This document shows, in pieces, positions 33,698-42,875 of a stretch of 64,000 bases of DNA. The position numbers were made by a program, and so were the translations under genes. The stretch is from Coleofasciculus sp040219735 (GTDB lineage Bacteria; Cyanobacteriota; Cyanobacteriia; Cyanobacteriales; Coleofasciculaceae). The notes beneath the pieces are model-generated. The model searched no databases, was not told the origin of the DNA, and saw only the letters and a program-made list of their open reading frames with translations. Numbering within the stretch: the first letter of the stretch is position 1; the number at the start of each line of letters is the position of its first letter. The DNA is taken from the NCBI GenBank assembly GCA_040219735.1, contig JAVJRX010000019.1; one strand, written 5' to 3'.

Positions 33698-34597
33698 CTA
33701 GATCATTTTTGCCCTCGCCCGTTCTGAACGTGCCTCAGCACTTTCCATCACGTCTGCCATTTTATGCACCATTTCTCCGGGGTAGTTTTCTAACACTTTT
33801 GTCGATAGAGAAACACGATTAGTGCCTTCATCCAAGCCAATCACGATTGCTTTAATGGATTGACCCACCTGAAACATATTCGTCAACGATTCCACCATGT
33901 TTTGGCTAACTTGCTTAATATGCAATAAGCCCGTAATCCCGTCCAATTCTACAAACACACCAAAGGGTTTGATATTGGAAACCGTGCCATCCACTAACTG
34001 TCCTACCTCTAACATAGAGAAGCTTTCAGCGCGAGTGGCTTCTCGTTGAGAAAAGACTAACTTGCTGCGATCGCGATCGGCTTCCAGGATGCTGGCGGTT
34101 AAGCTTTGACCAATCAGCGACTCTAAGTTCCCCCGTTGATTCAGGTGCGATCGCGGAATAAATCCTCGCAATCCCTGCCAATCCACAGTCACACCGCCTT
34201 TATTCACACCGGATACCTGCACCTGTAGCGACTTGCCACTGTCTTGGATTTGCGCCAGTTGATCCCAAATCTTATTGATTTCCAACTGACGCCGTGATAG
34301 AGTTATCTGACCTTCTGCATTCTGTTCCCGAATAATCAGAAACTCCAACTCTTCCTGCAACGGTAGCACCTCTGACCAATCTTCTACTGGTGCCACTGAC
34401 ACTTCTTGCCCTGGAACATAAGCCAGGGATTTCCCGCCAATATCTACATAAACACCATCCATCTCGTAGCTATGCACTTTACCTCGCACCACCTGCCCTT
34501 GACTAAATTCGTAGTCATACTCTTCTAGGGCTTTGGCAAAATCTTCCATGGAAAAAGCAGTTTTGCGGGTTTGAGAACGGGTTGATTCTGAAGTCAT
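33698..34597 (-). CDS. Ribosomal protein S1-like protein (S1 domains)
   Basis: Protein of 299 residues with three S1 RNA-binding domains: ~25-95 ('GQVVRGKVHSYEMDGVYVDIG'), ~115-180 ('NKGGVTVDWQGLRGFIPRS') and ~195-265 ('GQLVDGTVSNIKPFGVFVEL'). Cyanobacteria carry two short S1 paralogues, and the length fits the second (Rps1b/Nbp1) better than the longer Rps1a. Probable role: mRNA binding in translation initiation. It is upstream of ppgK on the same strand. Confidence 0.85.
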   Translation of the reverse strand: MTSESTRSQTRKTAFSMEDFAKALEEYDYEFSQGQVVRGKVHSYEMDGVYVDIGGKSLAYVPGQEVSVAPVEDWSEVLPLQEELEFLIIREQNAEGQITLSRRQLEINKIWDQLAQIQDSGKSLQVQVSGVNKGGVTVDWQGLRGFIPRSHLNQRGNLESLIGQSLTASILEADRDRSKLVFSQREATRAESFSMLEVGQLVDGTVSNIKPFGVFVELDGITGLLHIKQVSQNMVESLTNMFQVGQSIKAIVIGLDEGTNRVSLSTKVLENYPGEMVHKMADVMESAEARSERARAKMI

Positions 34598-34682
34598 GAG
34601 TATTAGTTGTTTAAGAAAATAGATTTGTCATTTTTTACTTGTCATTTGGGGTTATTGATGACAAATAATCGATGACGAATAA

Positions 34683-35423
34683 CTACAGTTCCTGCTGAAA
34701 TAGCATCTTCACTTTTTCCCAAGCATCTTTTGCCGCTTGTGGGTTATAGCTGGCACGTTGATCGCAGAAAAATCCATGATCAGCACCTTCATAGCGAAAG
34801 ATCTGGTGGGAAATTTGGTGCTTTTTGAGTTCAGCTTCAATCTGGTTGACTTGTTCAGCCGGGATGCTAGCATCATCCATGCCAAAGAATAGATGGATGG
34901 TTCCCGTAATATCCTGGGTACGGGTAATCGTTGGTTCATTCCCTCCGGGCGTCATCGTGGCAATTCCTGCACCATAGAAGGAGGCTGTCGCTTTGATGTC
35001 TGGCAAGGTTGCTGATAGATAGGCGACATGACCCCCAAAACAGAAGCCAATACAGCCGATCGCATTGGATTTAACAGGTGTTTGCCCTCTTAAATAGTCG
35101 ATCGCGCTTTGGATATCACTCAGCAGTTCCTCCGCCTGGGTTTGCGCCTTATACTCCTTGCCGATTTTCAGGTCAGCTTCTGTGTATCCTGTTTCAAAAC
35201 CGGGGGCAACTCGTTGATAGAGGGCGGGTGCGATCGCGACGTATCCCTCCTGGGCGATCCGCTGGGTCACATCTCGGATATGGTCATTCACACCAAAAAT
35301 TTCCTGCAACACAACCACGCCCCCAACAGACTCCTCTCCCACGGGTATCGCTAAGTAAGCGTCAATTTGTAGAGAGCCGTTTTTAATCTTAACCCAATCG
35401 CTTTTGATTTCTCTAGCCGTCAT
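34683..35423 (-). CDS. Dienelactone hydrolase family protein
   Basis: Cytoplasmic alpha/beta hydrolase of 246 residues. The catalytic triad is visible: Cys128 in 'AIGCIGFCFGGHVAYLSAT', Asp183 or Asp184 in 'FFGMDDASIP' and His216 in 'YEGADHGFFC'. The family hydrolyses dienelactones or other esters; the natural substrate in cyanobacteria is not known. It has no linked catabolic genes. Confidence 0.9.
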   Translation of the reverse strand: MTAREIKSDWVKIKNGSLQIDAYLAIPVGEESVGGVVVLQEIFGVNDHIRDVTQRIAQEGYVAIAPALYQRVAPGFETGYTEADLKIGKEYKAQTQAEELLSDIQSAIDYLRGQTPVKSNAIGCIGFCFGGHVAYLSATLPDIKATASFYGAGIATMTPGGNEPTITRTQDITGTIHLFFGMDDASIPAEQVNQIEAELKKHQISHQIFRYEGADHGFFCDQRASYNPQAAKDAWEKVKMLFQQEL

Positions 35424-36020
35424 AATTCAGGTTTACGCTGTGTTCGTCTATCTATCGCAGTCCTCGCTGCTATGGCTTTTGACCTTCTGGTCAACGGTCA
35501 AACTTCTGCTTAATTTTAACCCTCACGTCCCCCTCATTCAGCAAATTATTTACGGATTGTTATAATTATATTAGTTTACTTGTTATTTTTCAAGAATTTA
35601 TTATCTATCTCTTTTAATTATTCTGATACTCGAAGGATTCGCGAAAACCTGAATCGGGCTTGAATTGTCAAGGGGGTGGTTGGTTGAATATTTTTTTAAA
35701 TCTCCAACTCCATTGTTAAGCGGCTTCGACTTGAACTTAAATGAAAGAACAAAAGTAAAAATACGGCATGTTGGTTTAGTTTTGGGGATTAGGATAGGTA
35801 ATTCAAATGCACAATAGCATAGTGAAGAGAGTATTTTAGTAAGGGAAGCCGAATGATACATCAGATTAAGAAAACCGCAGTTGTTGTAAAGTTTAGCTAT
35901 GATAAATGCTTAGAGAAATGCCTAGGTCAGGACTAGAGGGTCAGCCACCCACCATCTGATCTTAAACTGTAAGTTATACTCTGGTGTCTATTGAAAAGCA
36001 AGTGCTTGGGAGACTTTATA
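35424..36020. other. Intergenic region between DLH and plmA
   Basis: About 600 AT-rich bases between divergent genes. Small open frames here have no recognisable product. It should contain the promoters of both genes; no repeat of the dispersed families is seen. Confidence 0.4.
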
Positions 36021-37004
36021 ATGGTTCAGTACCATATCCAGCCTGATAGCGAAATCCCTGCCTCAAAGCAGCTATTCGACCAAATTCAGTTTGCGATCGC
36101 CTCTCGTCAATATCCACCGGGACATAAATTGCCCAGTACCCGTCAATTAGCCATGGAGACGGGGTTGCATCGTAATACCATCAGTAAAGTGTACCGCCAG
36201 CTAGAAGAAACGGGACTCGTCGAATCCATAGCCGGATCAGGGATTTATGTGAAAGCCCAAGGTCATGAAGGCGGAACTCAACGTCAATCTCCGATTCTCC
36301 AACAATATCCACAAGCATCAAGAGTTGTCCAGCAGAGTTTGGACGAATTACTCTCTCAAGGGTGTTCCCTTAATGAAGCCCGAGAACTATTTTTAGCCGA
36401 AATTGACTGGCGGTTGCGCTGTAGTGCCAGGGTACTTGTTACCGTAGAGTCACGAGATATGGGCGCTGGGGAGTTAATGGTGCAGGAATTGGAATCCGCC
36501 CTAGGAATTCCCGTCCAGTTAGTCCCCTTAGAAGAATTAGAACAAACCCTAGAACGCACCAATTCCGGTACAGTCGTCACCAGCCGCTATTTTATCCAAA
36601 AAGCCGAAGCGATCGCAGCGCCGAAATCCGTGCGGGTTATTCCTGTCGATATTCACGACTATGGACAAGAAATCGAGATTGTCAAAAATCTCCCCAAAGA
36701 TAGCTGTCTGGGTTGTGTAAGTCTCAGTGGGGGTATTTTACGGATTGTAGACGTGATTATCCACAGTCTGCGCGGGGATGATTTACTCCTGATTACCGCT
36801 CAGGTTAGTGATAAATATAAACTTAACGCTTTAGTCCGCAGTGCGCGAACGATTATTAGCGATCAAGCCAGTTATGATACAGTCAAACGGGCAATTTTAG
36901 ACGCCAGAGATGATCTGATCCGTCCGCCTAAGCTGGTTTGCAGTGAAAATTATATTGGTACAAAATCGATTAATTTACTCAAACGTGAACTGGGTTTGGG
37001 GTAA
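36021..37004 (+). CDS. plmA: GntR-type transcriptional regulator PlmA
   Basis: Cyanobacterium-specific regulator of about 327 residues. Residues 1-75 form a GntR winged helix ('GHKLPSTRQLAMETGLHRNTISKVYRQL'), followed by a C-terminal domain without aminotransferase features. The sequence pattern and length fit PlmA, which is known to interact with the PII-PipX complex. The frame is open from a TTG at 35991, but the ATG at 36021 with GGGAG upstream and the usual MVQYHIQPDSE N-terminus is preferred. It is monocistronic. Confidence 0.82.
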   Translation: MVQYHIQPDSEIPASKQLFDQIQFAIASRQYPPGHKLPSTRQLAMETGLHRNTISKVYRQLEETGLVESIAGSGIYVKAQGHEGGTQRQSPILQQYPQASRVVQQSLDELLSQGCSLNEARELFLAEIDWRLRCSARVLVTVESRDMGAGELMVQELESALGIPVQLVPLEELEQTLERTNSGTVVTSRYFIQKAEAIAAPKSVRVIPVDIHDYGQEIEIVKNLPKDSCLGCVSLSGGILRIVDVIIHSLRGDDLLLITAQVSDKYKLNALVRSARTIISDQASYDTVKRAILDARDDLIRPPKLVCSENYIGTKSINLLKRELGLG

Positions 37005-37006
37005 TT

Positions 37007-37081
37007 AGGGTCTGCTGAATAAGTATTGTGGTGAGGATAGGGAACCGGGAACGGTTGTAGTGCGAGCGTCTCGCTCGCTAC
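37007..37081. repeat. Shared 17-mer and GTAGTGCGAGC palindrome
   Basis: AGGGTCTGCTGAATAAG (37007-37023) repeats the segment at 5996-6012. GTAGTGCGAGC...GCTCGCTAC (37057-37081) is a near-perfect palindrome of a type common in cyanobacterial intergenic DNA. No gene is seen between plmA and the DUF4870 gene. Confidence 0.7.
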
Positions 37082-37277
37082 TAATACCCAATTTAAATGC
37101 ATTACAGCATACCGCTTCAGTGAGGAGATTGACACCATTGGGGAAATTGGTTTAGTTACATTTAGGTGAAGGAAGAAACGATAGTAGTGAAAAGAACCCC
37201 TACACACTCAAAACTTAAAGGACTCCACCTTTTAACTTAAATGGAGTCCAAATAGATGTGACTAAATGAAGCGGAAA

Positions 37278-37625
37278 TTATAGAATACGGAAGATAAAGG
37301 GATAGCGGAAAGATTGATCGGGATTTTTCAACACTTGCCAAATCGCCATAATTGGCATGACGACATTCAGGATACCCAAAAGACCCAGTAGGGGCCAACC
37401 GATCAGCACAACCGTCAAGAGACCAAAGATTAAGCCGTAGATCCAAAGGTTCAGGTGAAAGTTCAGCGATTCTGTCGCATTTTCCTTCACCACTGGGTCA
37501 TCAGACACTAACAAAACGGCAATCGGAATACCGATAGATACCAACGCCGCACTAATAAAAATTGATCCATGACAGAGGGCAGATAAAAGCTTGCGTTTGT
37601 CGCTATCATAAACATCATACGTCAT
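37278..37625 (-). CDS. DUF4870 family membrane protein
   Basis: Small membrane protein of 115 residues with three hydrophobic segments (~14-36, 53-78, 80-100). It shows the family pattern 'ENATESLNFHLNLWIYG'. The frame is open to 37754, but AGGAGG eight bases upstream of the ATG at 37625 fixes the start. Function unknown. Confidence 0.85.
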   Translation of the reverse strand: MTYDVYDSDKRKLLSALCHGSIFISAALVSIGIPIAVLLVSDDPVVKENATESLNFHLNLWIYGLIFGLLTVVLIGWPLLGLLGILNVVMPIMAIWQVLKNPDQSFRYPFIFRIL

Positions 37626-37781
37626 GGGACAGTCCTCCTTCCCCTCAAGGGAAACTAACTCTTCATTCTGACTGTAACAGGTTCGCTGAACAATACAGGT
37701 CGTGAATTCCGTCCTACACAGGGGGGATATTCCTCTCGGTAAGCTGTCACGCATTTAATTGGCAATACCCCCACACCCATC

Positions 37782-37968
37782 CGTGTCAACTTAAGCCACA
37801 ACCCTTACCAATTCTCGTTTCCAGCTTTAGGGTAGAAATGCTATTCAGCGGCTCTGCCACTAGTAGGGGAGGCAGAGCCTCTCCTGTAGCGTTCCCAGGC
37901 TGAGCCTGGGAACGAGAGTTTCCCTGGAAGCCTGCTCACTAACTGGTTGTTCCGCTTAAGTTGACACC
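37782..37968. mobile_element. MITE-like element with GTGTCAACTTAAGC inverted ends
   Basis: GTGTCAACTTAAGC (37783-37796) and its exact reverse complement (37954-37967) bound about 185 bp with no open frame. Inside are AGGCAGAGCCT-type inverted arms and the palindrome GTTCCCAGGCtgaGCCTGGGAAC (37891-37913). A second partial copy of the left end lies at 18272-18315 in opposite orientation. The right end supplies the last codons and stop of the adjacent kinase gene. Confidence 0.75.
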
Positions 37969-39347
37969 AATGCCCCACACCCTACACCCCCTTTAAGTAG
38001 GGGCTGCTGAATGGGAATCTCGATCGCAAATTCTGCGCCTTGTCCTGGTGCAGAGCGACATTTAAGCTGACCTCGATGTCTATCGACGACGATTTGATAG
38101 CTAATCGATAGTCCTAATCCGGTTCCTTGACCCACAGGTTTGGTGGTAAAGAAGGGGTCAAAGAGTTGACGCTGAGTTTTCTCGCTCATTCCCGGACCAT
38201 TATCAATAATCCGAATCGCGACTTGGTTGGGTGCGATAGCTTCGGTACGAATGCGAATCGTGGGAGTGGGATGCTGGTGTCCGTTATCTGTTGTTCTTGA
38301 TTCCTCTAACGCATCTATCGCGTTACTCAACAGGTTCATAAACACCTGATTGAGTTGTCCCACGTAGCATTCCACTGCGGGTAAGTCTTCGTACTCCTTG
38401 ACAATCTGAATTTCCGCATATCCAGGTTTTGCCTTGAGTTGATGTTGCAGAATCAGCAATGTACCTTCTAACCCTTCGTGCAAATCTACTGCTTTCACCT
38501 CAGCTTGATCTACCCGGGCAAAGTTACGTAAGGATAGCACGATCTGGCGAATCCGCTTGGTTCCCACTTCCATCGATTCCAACAGGCGAGGTAAGTCCTC
38601 TCGCAAAAACGCTAAATCAATCTGTTCCGCCGTAGTTTTAATTTCTGGGACAGTTTGGGGATAATGCTTATCATACAGGGAAACTAAATTCAGTAAATCT
38701 TGAGCATAATTTCTGGCATGTACCAGATTCCCAAAAATAAAGTTAACTGGATTATTAATTTCATGGGCTAACCCGGCGACGAGTTGTCCCAGACTCGACA
38801 TTTTCTCAGTATGAACTAATTGGGCTTGGGCATGTTGCAAGTCACGCAACGCCTGTTCTAAGAGGGTGGCTTTTTGCTGAATTTCATCTTGCGATCGCCT
38901 GAGGGCAAGTTCGGTTTGTTGGCGTTCCTGAATTTCAGCCTCTAAACGCTGGTTGGCAGCTTCGAGTTCCACCGCACTGGCAACATCAAAGGCTTTGGGC
39001 ATTAATGGTATTAATTCTAGGGCAGTATAGACGGAAATTAATGCCGTGATTGCTTTGATTAATCCAAATAGCCAATAATCGGGATGCCAAATCGTCCAAA
39101 TAGCCATAGTATGGGTAATACCGCAGGCAATGATAAAAGCGGCAAACATGAGAAAGACTCGCGAAAACGGCAAATCCCGTCGCTGGCAAACAAAATAGAT
39201 TAAGGTTAGGGGAATTGAACCATAAGCCAGGGCAATAAACCCATCCGATAAGAGATGTAGCCAGACTAAACCGGGCTTCCAGAGGTAGCAGTTGCCATGA
39301 GGCATGAAAAGTGTGGCAGTCAAAACATTAGTGATAAACGACTGCAT
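37956..39347 (-). CDS. Ethylene-receptor-like sensor histidine kinase
   Basis: Membrane sensor kinase of 463 residues. Three N-terminal transmembrane helices (~28-118) contain every residue of the plant ETR1 ethylene/copper site at matching spacing: Asp35, Tyr42, Ile72, Cys75 and His79 ('SDGFIALAYGSIP', 'FIIACGITHTMAIW'). A coiled coil (~120-180) leads to the kinase core ('GLAHEINNPVNFIFGN' near 195, 'DNGPGM', 'GTGLGLSIS'). No receiver domain is attached. AAGGAG precedes the ATG. The last codons and stop lie inside the inverted repeat of a MITE, so the original stop was probably replaced. Confidence 0.9.
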   Translation of the reverse strand: MQSFITNVLTATLFMPHGNCYLWKPGLVWLHLLSDGFIALAYGSIPLTLIYFVCQRRDLPFSRVFLMFAAFIIACGITHTMAIWTIWHPDYWLFGLIKAITALISVYTALELIPLMPKAFDVASAVELEAANQRLEAEIQERQQTELALRRSQDEIQQKATLLEQALRDLQHAQAQLVHTEKMSSLGQLVAGLAHEINNPVNFIFGNLVHARNYAQDLLNLVSLYDKHYPQTVPEIKTTAEQIDLAFLREDLPRLLESMEVGTKRIRQIVLSLRNFARVDQAEVKAVDLHEGLEGTLLILQHQLKAKPGYAEIQIVKEYEDLPAVECYVGQLNQVFMNLLSNAIDALEESRTTDNGHQHPTPTIRIRTEAIAPNQVAIRIIDNGPGMSEKTQRQLFDPFFTTKPVGQGTGLGLSISYQIVVDRHRGQLKCRSAPGQGAEFAIEIPIQQPLLKGGVGCGALVST

Positions 39348-39438
39348 AATATCTCCTTCTAATCAAGAATTAGCTCTTATCTGGTAAAATGGAAACGCTT
39401 TGAGGGGACTCAATCAGTGATCTGGAAAACCATGAACC

Positions 39439-39591
39439 ATGACTCAGCGTACAGTGGAGGATGTAACCCCCTACTCAGGAAATAACGAGGAAGCTCTCAC
39501 CCTGTTAACGTTTGAACCTGAAGAAATTAGATTTATCCAAACGGCGCTGATTTCAGTATTCCCTAAAATTGATGGAAACTACACCTTCTAG
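39439..39591 (+). CDS. Possible 50-residue protein
   Basis: Short open frame starting MTQRTVEDVTPYSGNN and containing 'FEPEEIRFIQTAL'. It is acidic and probably helical. No homologue is recognised and the start signal is weak. It lies in the 390-bp gap between the divergent kinase gene and prfC. Confidence 0.35.
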   Translation: MTQRTVEDVTPYSGNNEEALTLLTFEPEEIRFIQTALISVFPKIDGNYTF

Positions 39592-39736
39592 AGTCATAAC
39601 TCTATAGGGTTAATTTTTGTAAAAGAAACTTGACGATTTATGACTTAGGATATAAAAAATACAAACTCAAGCTAACCAACACAGAAGCTCAACTTCTATA
39701 ATAGAAGGCTGAGTGTTGCTTAATTAGGCGTTTTGA

Positions 39737-41365
39737 ATGTCCACTGAACTTCAGGCTGAACTGCAAACGGCGGTTGAACACCGACGAAATTTTGCGATTA
39801 TTTCCCACCCAGACGCGGGGAAGACGACGCTGACTGAGAAGCTGTTGCTATATGGAGGTGCGATTCACGAAGCCGGGGCGGTGAAAGCACGACGGGCACA
39901 GCGCAAGGTAACGTCTGACTGGATGGCGATGGAACAACAACGGGGAATTTCGATTACTTCAACGGTGTTGCAGTTCGAGTATAAGAATCGCCAGATTAAT
40001 TTGCTGGATACGCCGGGACACCAAGATTTTAGTGAAGATACCTATCGCACATTGGCGGCGGCGGATAATGCGGTGATGCTGGTTGATGCGGCGAAGGGTT
40101 TGGAACCGCAGACGCGCAAGTTATTTGAAGTTTGCCGGATGCGATCGCTGCCGATTTTCACATTTGTAAATAAAATGGATCGTCCGTCGCGGGAACCGTT
40201 GGAACTGCTGGATGAAATTGAGCAGGAGTTAGGGTTACAGACATACCCGGTGAATTGGCCCATTGGTATGGGCGATCGCTTTAAGGGCTTGTTTGACCGC
40301 CGTCTGCGGCAAATTCACTTATTTGAACGCACGGCACATGGGAGTAGGGAAGCAGGAGAGACGGTTCTCGATTTGGGGGATTCCCGGATTGAAAAATTAC
40401 TGGATCAAGATCTTTATTATCAGTTGAAAGAAGAAATAGAACTGATTGAGGAGATTGGACCTGATTTAGATTTAGAGTGGGTGCATCAGGGTCAGATGAC
40501 GCCTGTATTCTTTGGCAGTGCTATGACCAACTTTGGCGTCAAGCTATTTTTGGATGCGTTTTTAGAGTACGCCATGCAACCGGAAGCCTACAAATCTACA
40601 GAGGGGGAAATGCCGCCAACCTATCCAGACTTCAGCGGATTTGTGTTTAAGCTGCAAGCGAATATGGACCCCAAGCACCGGGATAGAGTGGCATTTGTCC
40701 GGGTTTGTACGGGTCGATTTGACAAGGACATGACCGTGAATCATGCGCGGACGGGGAAAACGGTACGTTTGTCAAGACCTCAGAAGTTATTTGCCCAAGG
40801 GAGGGAATCTCTGGACGTGGCATATCCAGGGGATGTGATTGGGTTAAATAATCCAGGGGTGTTTGCGATCGGGGATACGATTTACAATGGCAAGCGTTTG
40901 GAGTATGAAGGGATTCCCTGTTTTTCTCCGGAATTGTTTGCCTATTTGAAAAATCCCAATCCTTCTAAATTTAAGCAATTCCACAAAGGTGTAACTGAGT
41001 TGCGCGAAGAAGGGGCGATACAGATTATGTACTCGGTGGATGAGTCCAAGCGCGACCCAATTTTAGCCGCCGTGGGACAGTTGCAATTTGAGGTGGTTCA
41101 GTTCCGTTTACAGAATGAATATGGCGTAGAAACGTTGTTGGATATGTTGCCCTATAGTGTTGCCCGTTGGGTAGCTGGGGGGTGGCAAGCCTTAGAAAAA
41201 GCGGGACGGCTATTTAACACGGCGGTGGTGAAAGATAACTGGGGACGTCCAGTTTTGTTGTTTAAGAATGAGTGGAATTTACAACAGGTGATTGGGGATC
41301 ATCCAGAGTTACAGTTGAATGCGACAGCGCCTGTGGCGTCGGGACAGGAACCTGATTCGTTGTGA
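39737..41365 (+). CDS. prfC: Peptide chain release factor 3
   Basis: Translational GTPase of 542 residues that recycles release factors RF1 and RF2. The G motifs are intact: 'ISHPDAGKTTLTEKLLL' (G1), 'QQRGISITST' (G2), 'LLDTPGHQDFSEDTYR' (G3) and 'FVNKMDR' (G4). Domain II and the RF3-specific C-terminus ('GQLQFEVVQFRLQNEYGVE') follow. It is monocistronic and followed by a perfect hairpin at 41378-41400. Confidence 0.96.
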   Translation: MSTELQAELQTAVEHRRNFAIISHPDAGKTTLTEKLLLYGGAIHEAGAVKARRAQRKVTSDWMAMEQQRGISITSTVLQFEYKNRQINLLDTPGHQDFSEDTYRTLAAADNAVMLVDAAKGLEPQTRKLFEVCRMRSLPIFTFVNKMDRPSREPLELLDEIEQELGLQTYPVNWPIGMGDRFKGLFDRRLRQIHLFERTAHGSREAGETVLDLGDSRIEKLLDQDLYYQLKEEIELIEEIGPDLDLEWVHQGQMTPVFFGSAMTNFGVKLFLDAFLEYAMQPEAYKSTEGEMPPTYPDFSGFVFKLQANMDPKHRDRVAFVRVCTGRFDKDMTVNHARTGKTVRLSRPQKLFAQGRESLDVAYPGDVIGLNNPGVFAIGDTIYNGKRLEYEGIPCFSPELFAYLKNPNPSKFKQFHKGVTELREEGAIQIMYSVDESKRDPILAAVGQLQFEVVQFRLQNEYGVETLLDMLPYSVARWVAGGWQALEKAGRLFNTAVVKDNWGRPVLLFKNEWNLQQVIGDHPELQLNATAPVASGQEPDSL

Positions 41366-41377
41366 CCTCTCCCCTAA

Positions 41378-41400
41378 CCCCTCTCCTGCGAGGAGAGGGG
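41378..41400 (+). terminator. Hairpin downstream of prfC
   Basis: CCCCTCTCCT pairs perfectly with AGGAGAGGGG around a GCG loop, 13 bases after the prfC stop. There is no T run, and the sequence type is a common dispersed repeat, so it may be either a terminator or a repeat. Confidence 0.5.
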
Positions 41401-41429
41401 AATAAAGTTGTAAGCTTTATCACAAACCA

Positions 41430-41651
41430 ATGCACAATTTTTATAGCAATTACAACCAAGAAACAACCGATGGCGAATGGAATGGACCTTACCGTCCCGC
41501 TTCGCTAACGCAGCTACACAAACCAAGTCCGCCTGCGCGGACTGATGTTGAGACTGAGTTGACTGAAACAACTACCTGGTCACAATTGACAGCCCAGCAA
41601 TTCTTTTCCGAATACAGCGGGGCAGATGCTATCTATGACAACGTTAGGTGA
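41430..41651 (+). CDS. Small protein upstream of TIGR04255
   Basis: Open frame of 73 codons. The C-terminal half ('TTWSQLTAQQFFSEYSGADAIYD') resembles small antitoxin-like cyanobacterial proteins, by memory of the pattern only. The N-terminal half contains a copy of the AGTCCGC/GCGGACT dispersed repeat in frame (41511-41543), so the true start may lie downstream of the ATG at 41430. It ends 53 bp before the preferred start of the TIGR04255 gene. Weakly supported. Confidence 0.4.
   Translation: MHNFYSNYNQETTDGEWNGPYRPASLTQLHKPSPPARTDVETELTETTTWSQLTAQQFFSEYSGADAIYDNVR
41511..41543 (+). repeat. AGTCCGCctgcGCGGACT dispersed repeat, copy 2
   Basis: CAGCTACACAAACCAAGTCC continues into GCCTGCGCGGACT, a close match to 14041-14075 and to the inverse of 54195-54243. 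It lies within a small open frame. Confidence 0.85.
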
Positions 41652-41704
41652 GTTATAATTTAAGCTGGAATTACGATGGTTTATTTTGTGGCGAAAACGG
41701 GTTG

Positions 41705-42502
41705 ATGTACTTACCTGAGTCCGAGCGTGTAATTTATGAACGCAATCCCCTTATTCAGGTTGCGTGCCAATTGCGGTTCCCACCCATACTTAAGATTTCT
41801 CGCCAAGAGCCAGTGGATTTTCAGGATGAGATCAGGTTTCAGTACCCACTCTTCGAGAGTACACAGCCGCAGGTTCCATCTGAAATCTCTCAAGCCATTC
41901 AAAAATTTGGTTTACCCCTATTGAGCGATATATCCTATAGCTTTAAATCTGAAGACCAGATATGGCACTTATGTATTAGCAAAGATTCTATTACTCTAAG
42001 TACATCTGCATACGAGAGGTACGAACATTTCCAAAAACGTTTTCGAGAAGCGGTTGAGCTTTTTGAAAGAATATATACACCATCTTTTTACACAAGGGTT
42101 GGGCTTCAATATCAAGACTTGATTATTCGCTCAAAGCTAGGGCTTGAGAATAAACAATGGTCAGATTTGATCACAGAACATATTGCTTCCGAGTTATACA
42201 ATGCTAAACTTTCACCCTCAATTCAGTCAATTATAAAAGACCTAGTTTTGAAAACTGAACAGGGTCAAGTCCATTTTAAGCATGGACTTGTTTTCGTGAA
42301 ACAACCAGACAGAAGTGACGATGAGCTTGCTTATTTACTAGATGCTGATTTTTATACAGAACGAAAAATAGAGAGAGGTGAAAATGTCTGGAACATACTC
42401 GGTAAATTCAACAAATCAGCTAGAAATCTTTTCAGATGGAGCATCACAGATACCCTCCATCACGCTATGCGACCCCAGACACTTGAAACCACAGAGATAT
42501 AG
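41705..42502 (+). CDS. TIGR04255 family protein
   Basis: Protein of about 265 residues of the sporadically distributed TIGR04255 family, function unknown. The family start 'SERVIYERNPLIQVACQLRFPP' is followed by 'FYTRVGLQYQDLI' and the usual C-terminal helix 'NKSARNLFRWSITDTL'. The frame is open from a GTG at 41648, but the ATG at 41705 places the conserved block at the N-terminus. It overlaps the next open frame at its 3' end, consistent with coupled expression. It forms part of a compact cassette of uncharacterised genes (41430-43262). Confidence 0.8.
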   Translation: MYLPESERVIYERNPLIQVACQLRFPPILKISRQEPVDFQDEIRFQYPLFESTQPQVPSEISQAIQKFGLPLLSDISYSFKSEDQIWHLCISKDSITLSTSAYERYEHFQKRFREAVELFERIYTPSFYTRVGLQYQDLIIRSKLGLENKQWSDLITEHIASELYNAKLSPSIQSIIKDLVLKTEQGQVHFKHGLVFVKQPDRSDDELAYLLDADFYTERKIERGENVWNILGKFNKSARNLFRWSITDTLHHAMRPQTLETTEI

Positions 42503-42857
42503 TCAGACTTTAGCAGAAATTCCTACAAAAAATTTTATTGTTGATCGAGAAAGTGGGAAAACGCTTATAGTTCAGCATCCATCGTTTGAACTAATGATGT
42601 CCGATTCTTCTTTATCTTTCAGAAGTGATTGGAATCGCCTACCTCTCAGTAAATTTATCGCACTACTGAAATGTTTGCTAATCCTTCAATCTCTGCCGGA
42701 ATCTGCTTTAGAAGAAGCGGCTGAGGAACTTCAAGGAATTGCTGATTTTTATTCTGATCGCTTTTCTCAAGCTAATCTGTCTACTATTCCAGCTAGCCGT
42801 GTTAAAGGTAAATTGAAATCCGCTCAAGTTAGACCACCTATTGTTGTGGAACCATAG
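42384..42857 (+). CDS. Uncharacterised protein downstream of TIGR04255
   Basis: Soluble protein of up to 157 residues. The first ~40 codons overlap the 3' end of the TIGR04255 gene in another frame, so the start may be later (a TTG near 42482 is possible). Its recognisable core is 'LSFRSDWNRLPLSKFIAL' and an Ala/Glu-rich helix. No family name can be given. The overlap and strand suggest it is co-expressed with its neighbours. Confidence 0.55.
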   Translation: MSGTYSVNSTNQLEIFSDGASQIPSITLCDPRHLKPQRYSQTLAEIPTKNFIVDRESGKTLIVQHPSFELMMSDSSLSFRSDWNRLPLSKFIALLKCLLILQSLPESALEEAAEELQGIADFYSDRFSQANLSTIPASRVKGKLKSAQVRPPIVVEP

Positions 42858-42875
42858 CTTGTCTAACAATATTTG

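Noticed and set aside
35601..35861. Minus-strand open frame of 86 codons upstream of plmA
   Set aside because: AT-rich promoter region, no ribosome-binding site, no recognisable motif.
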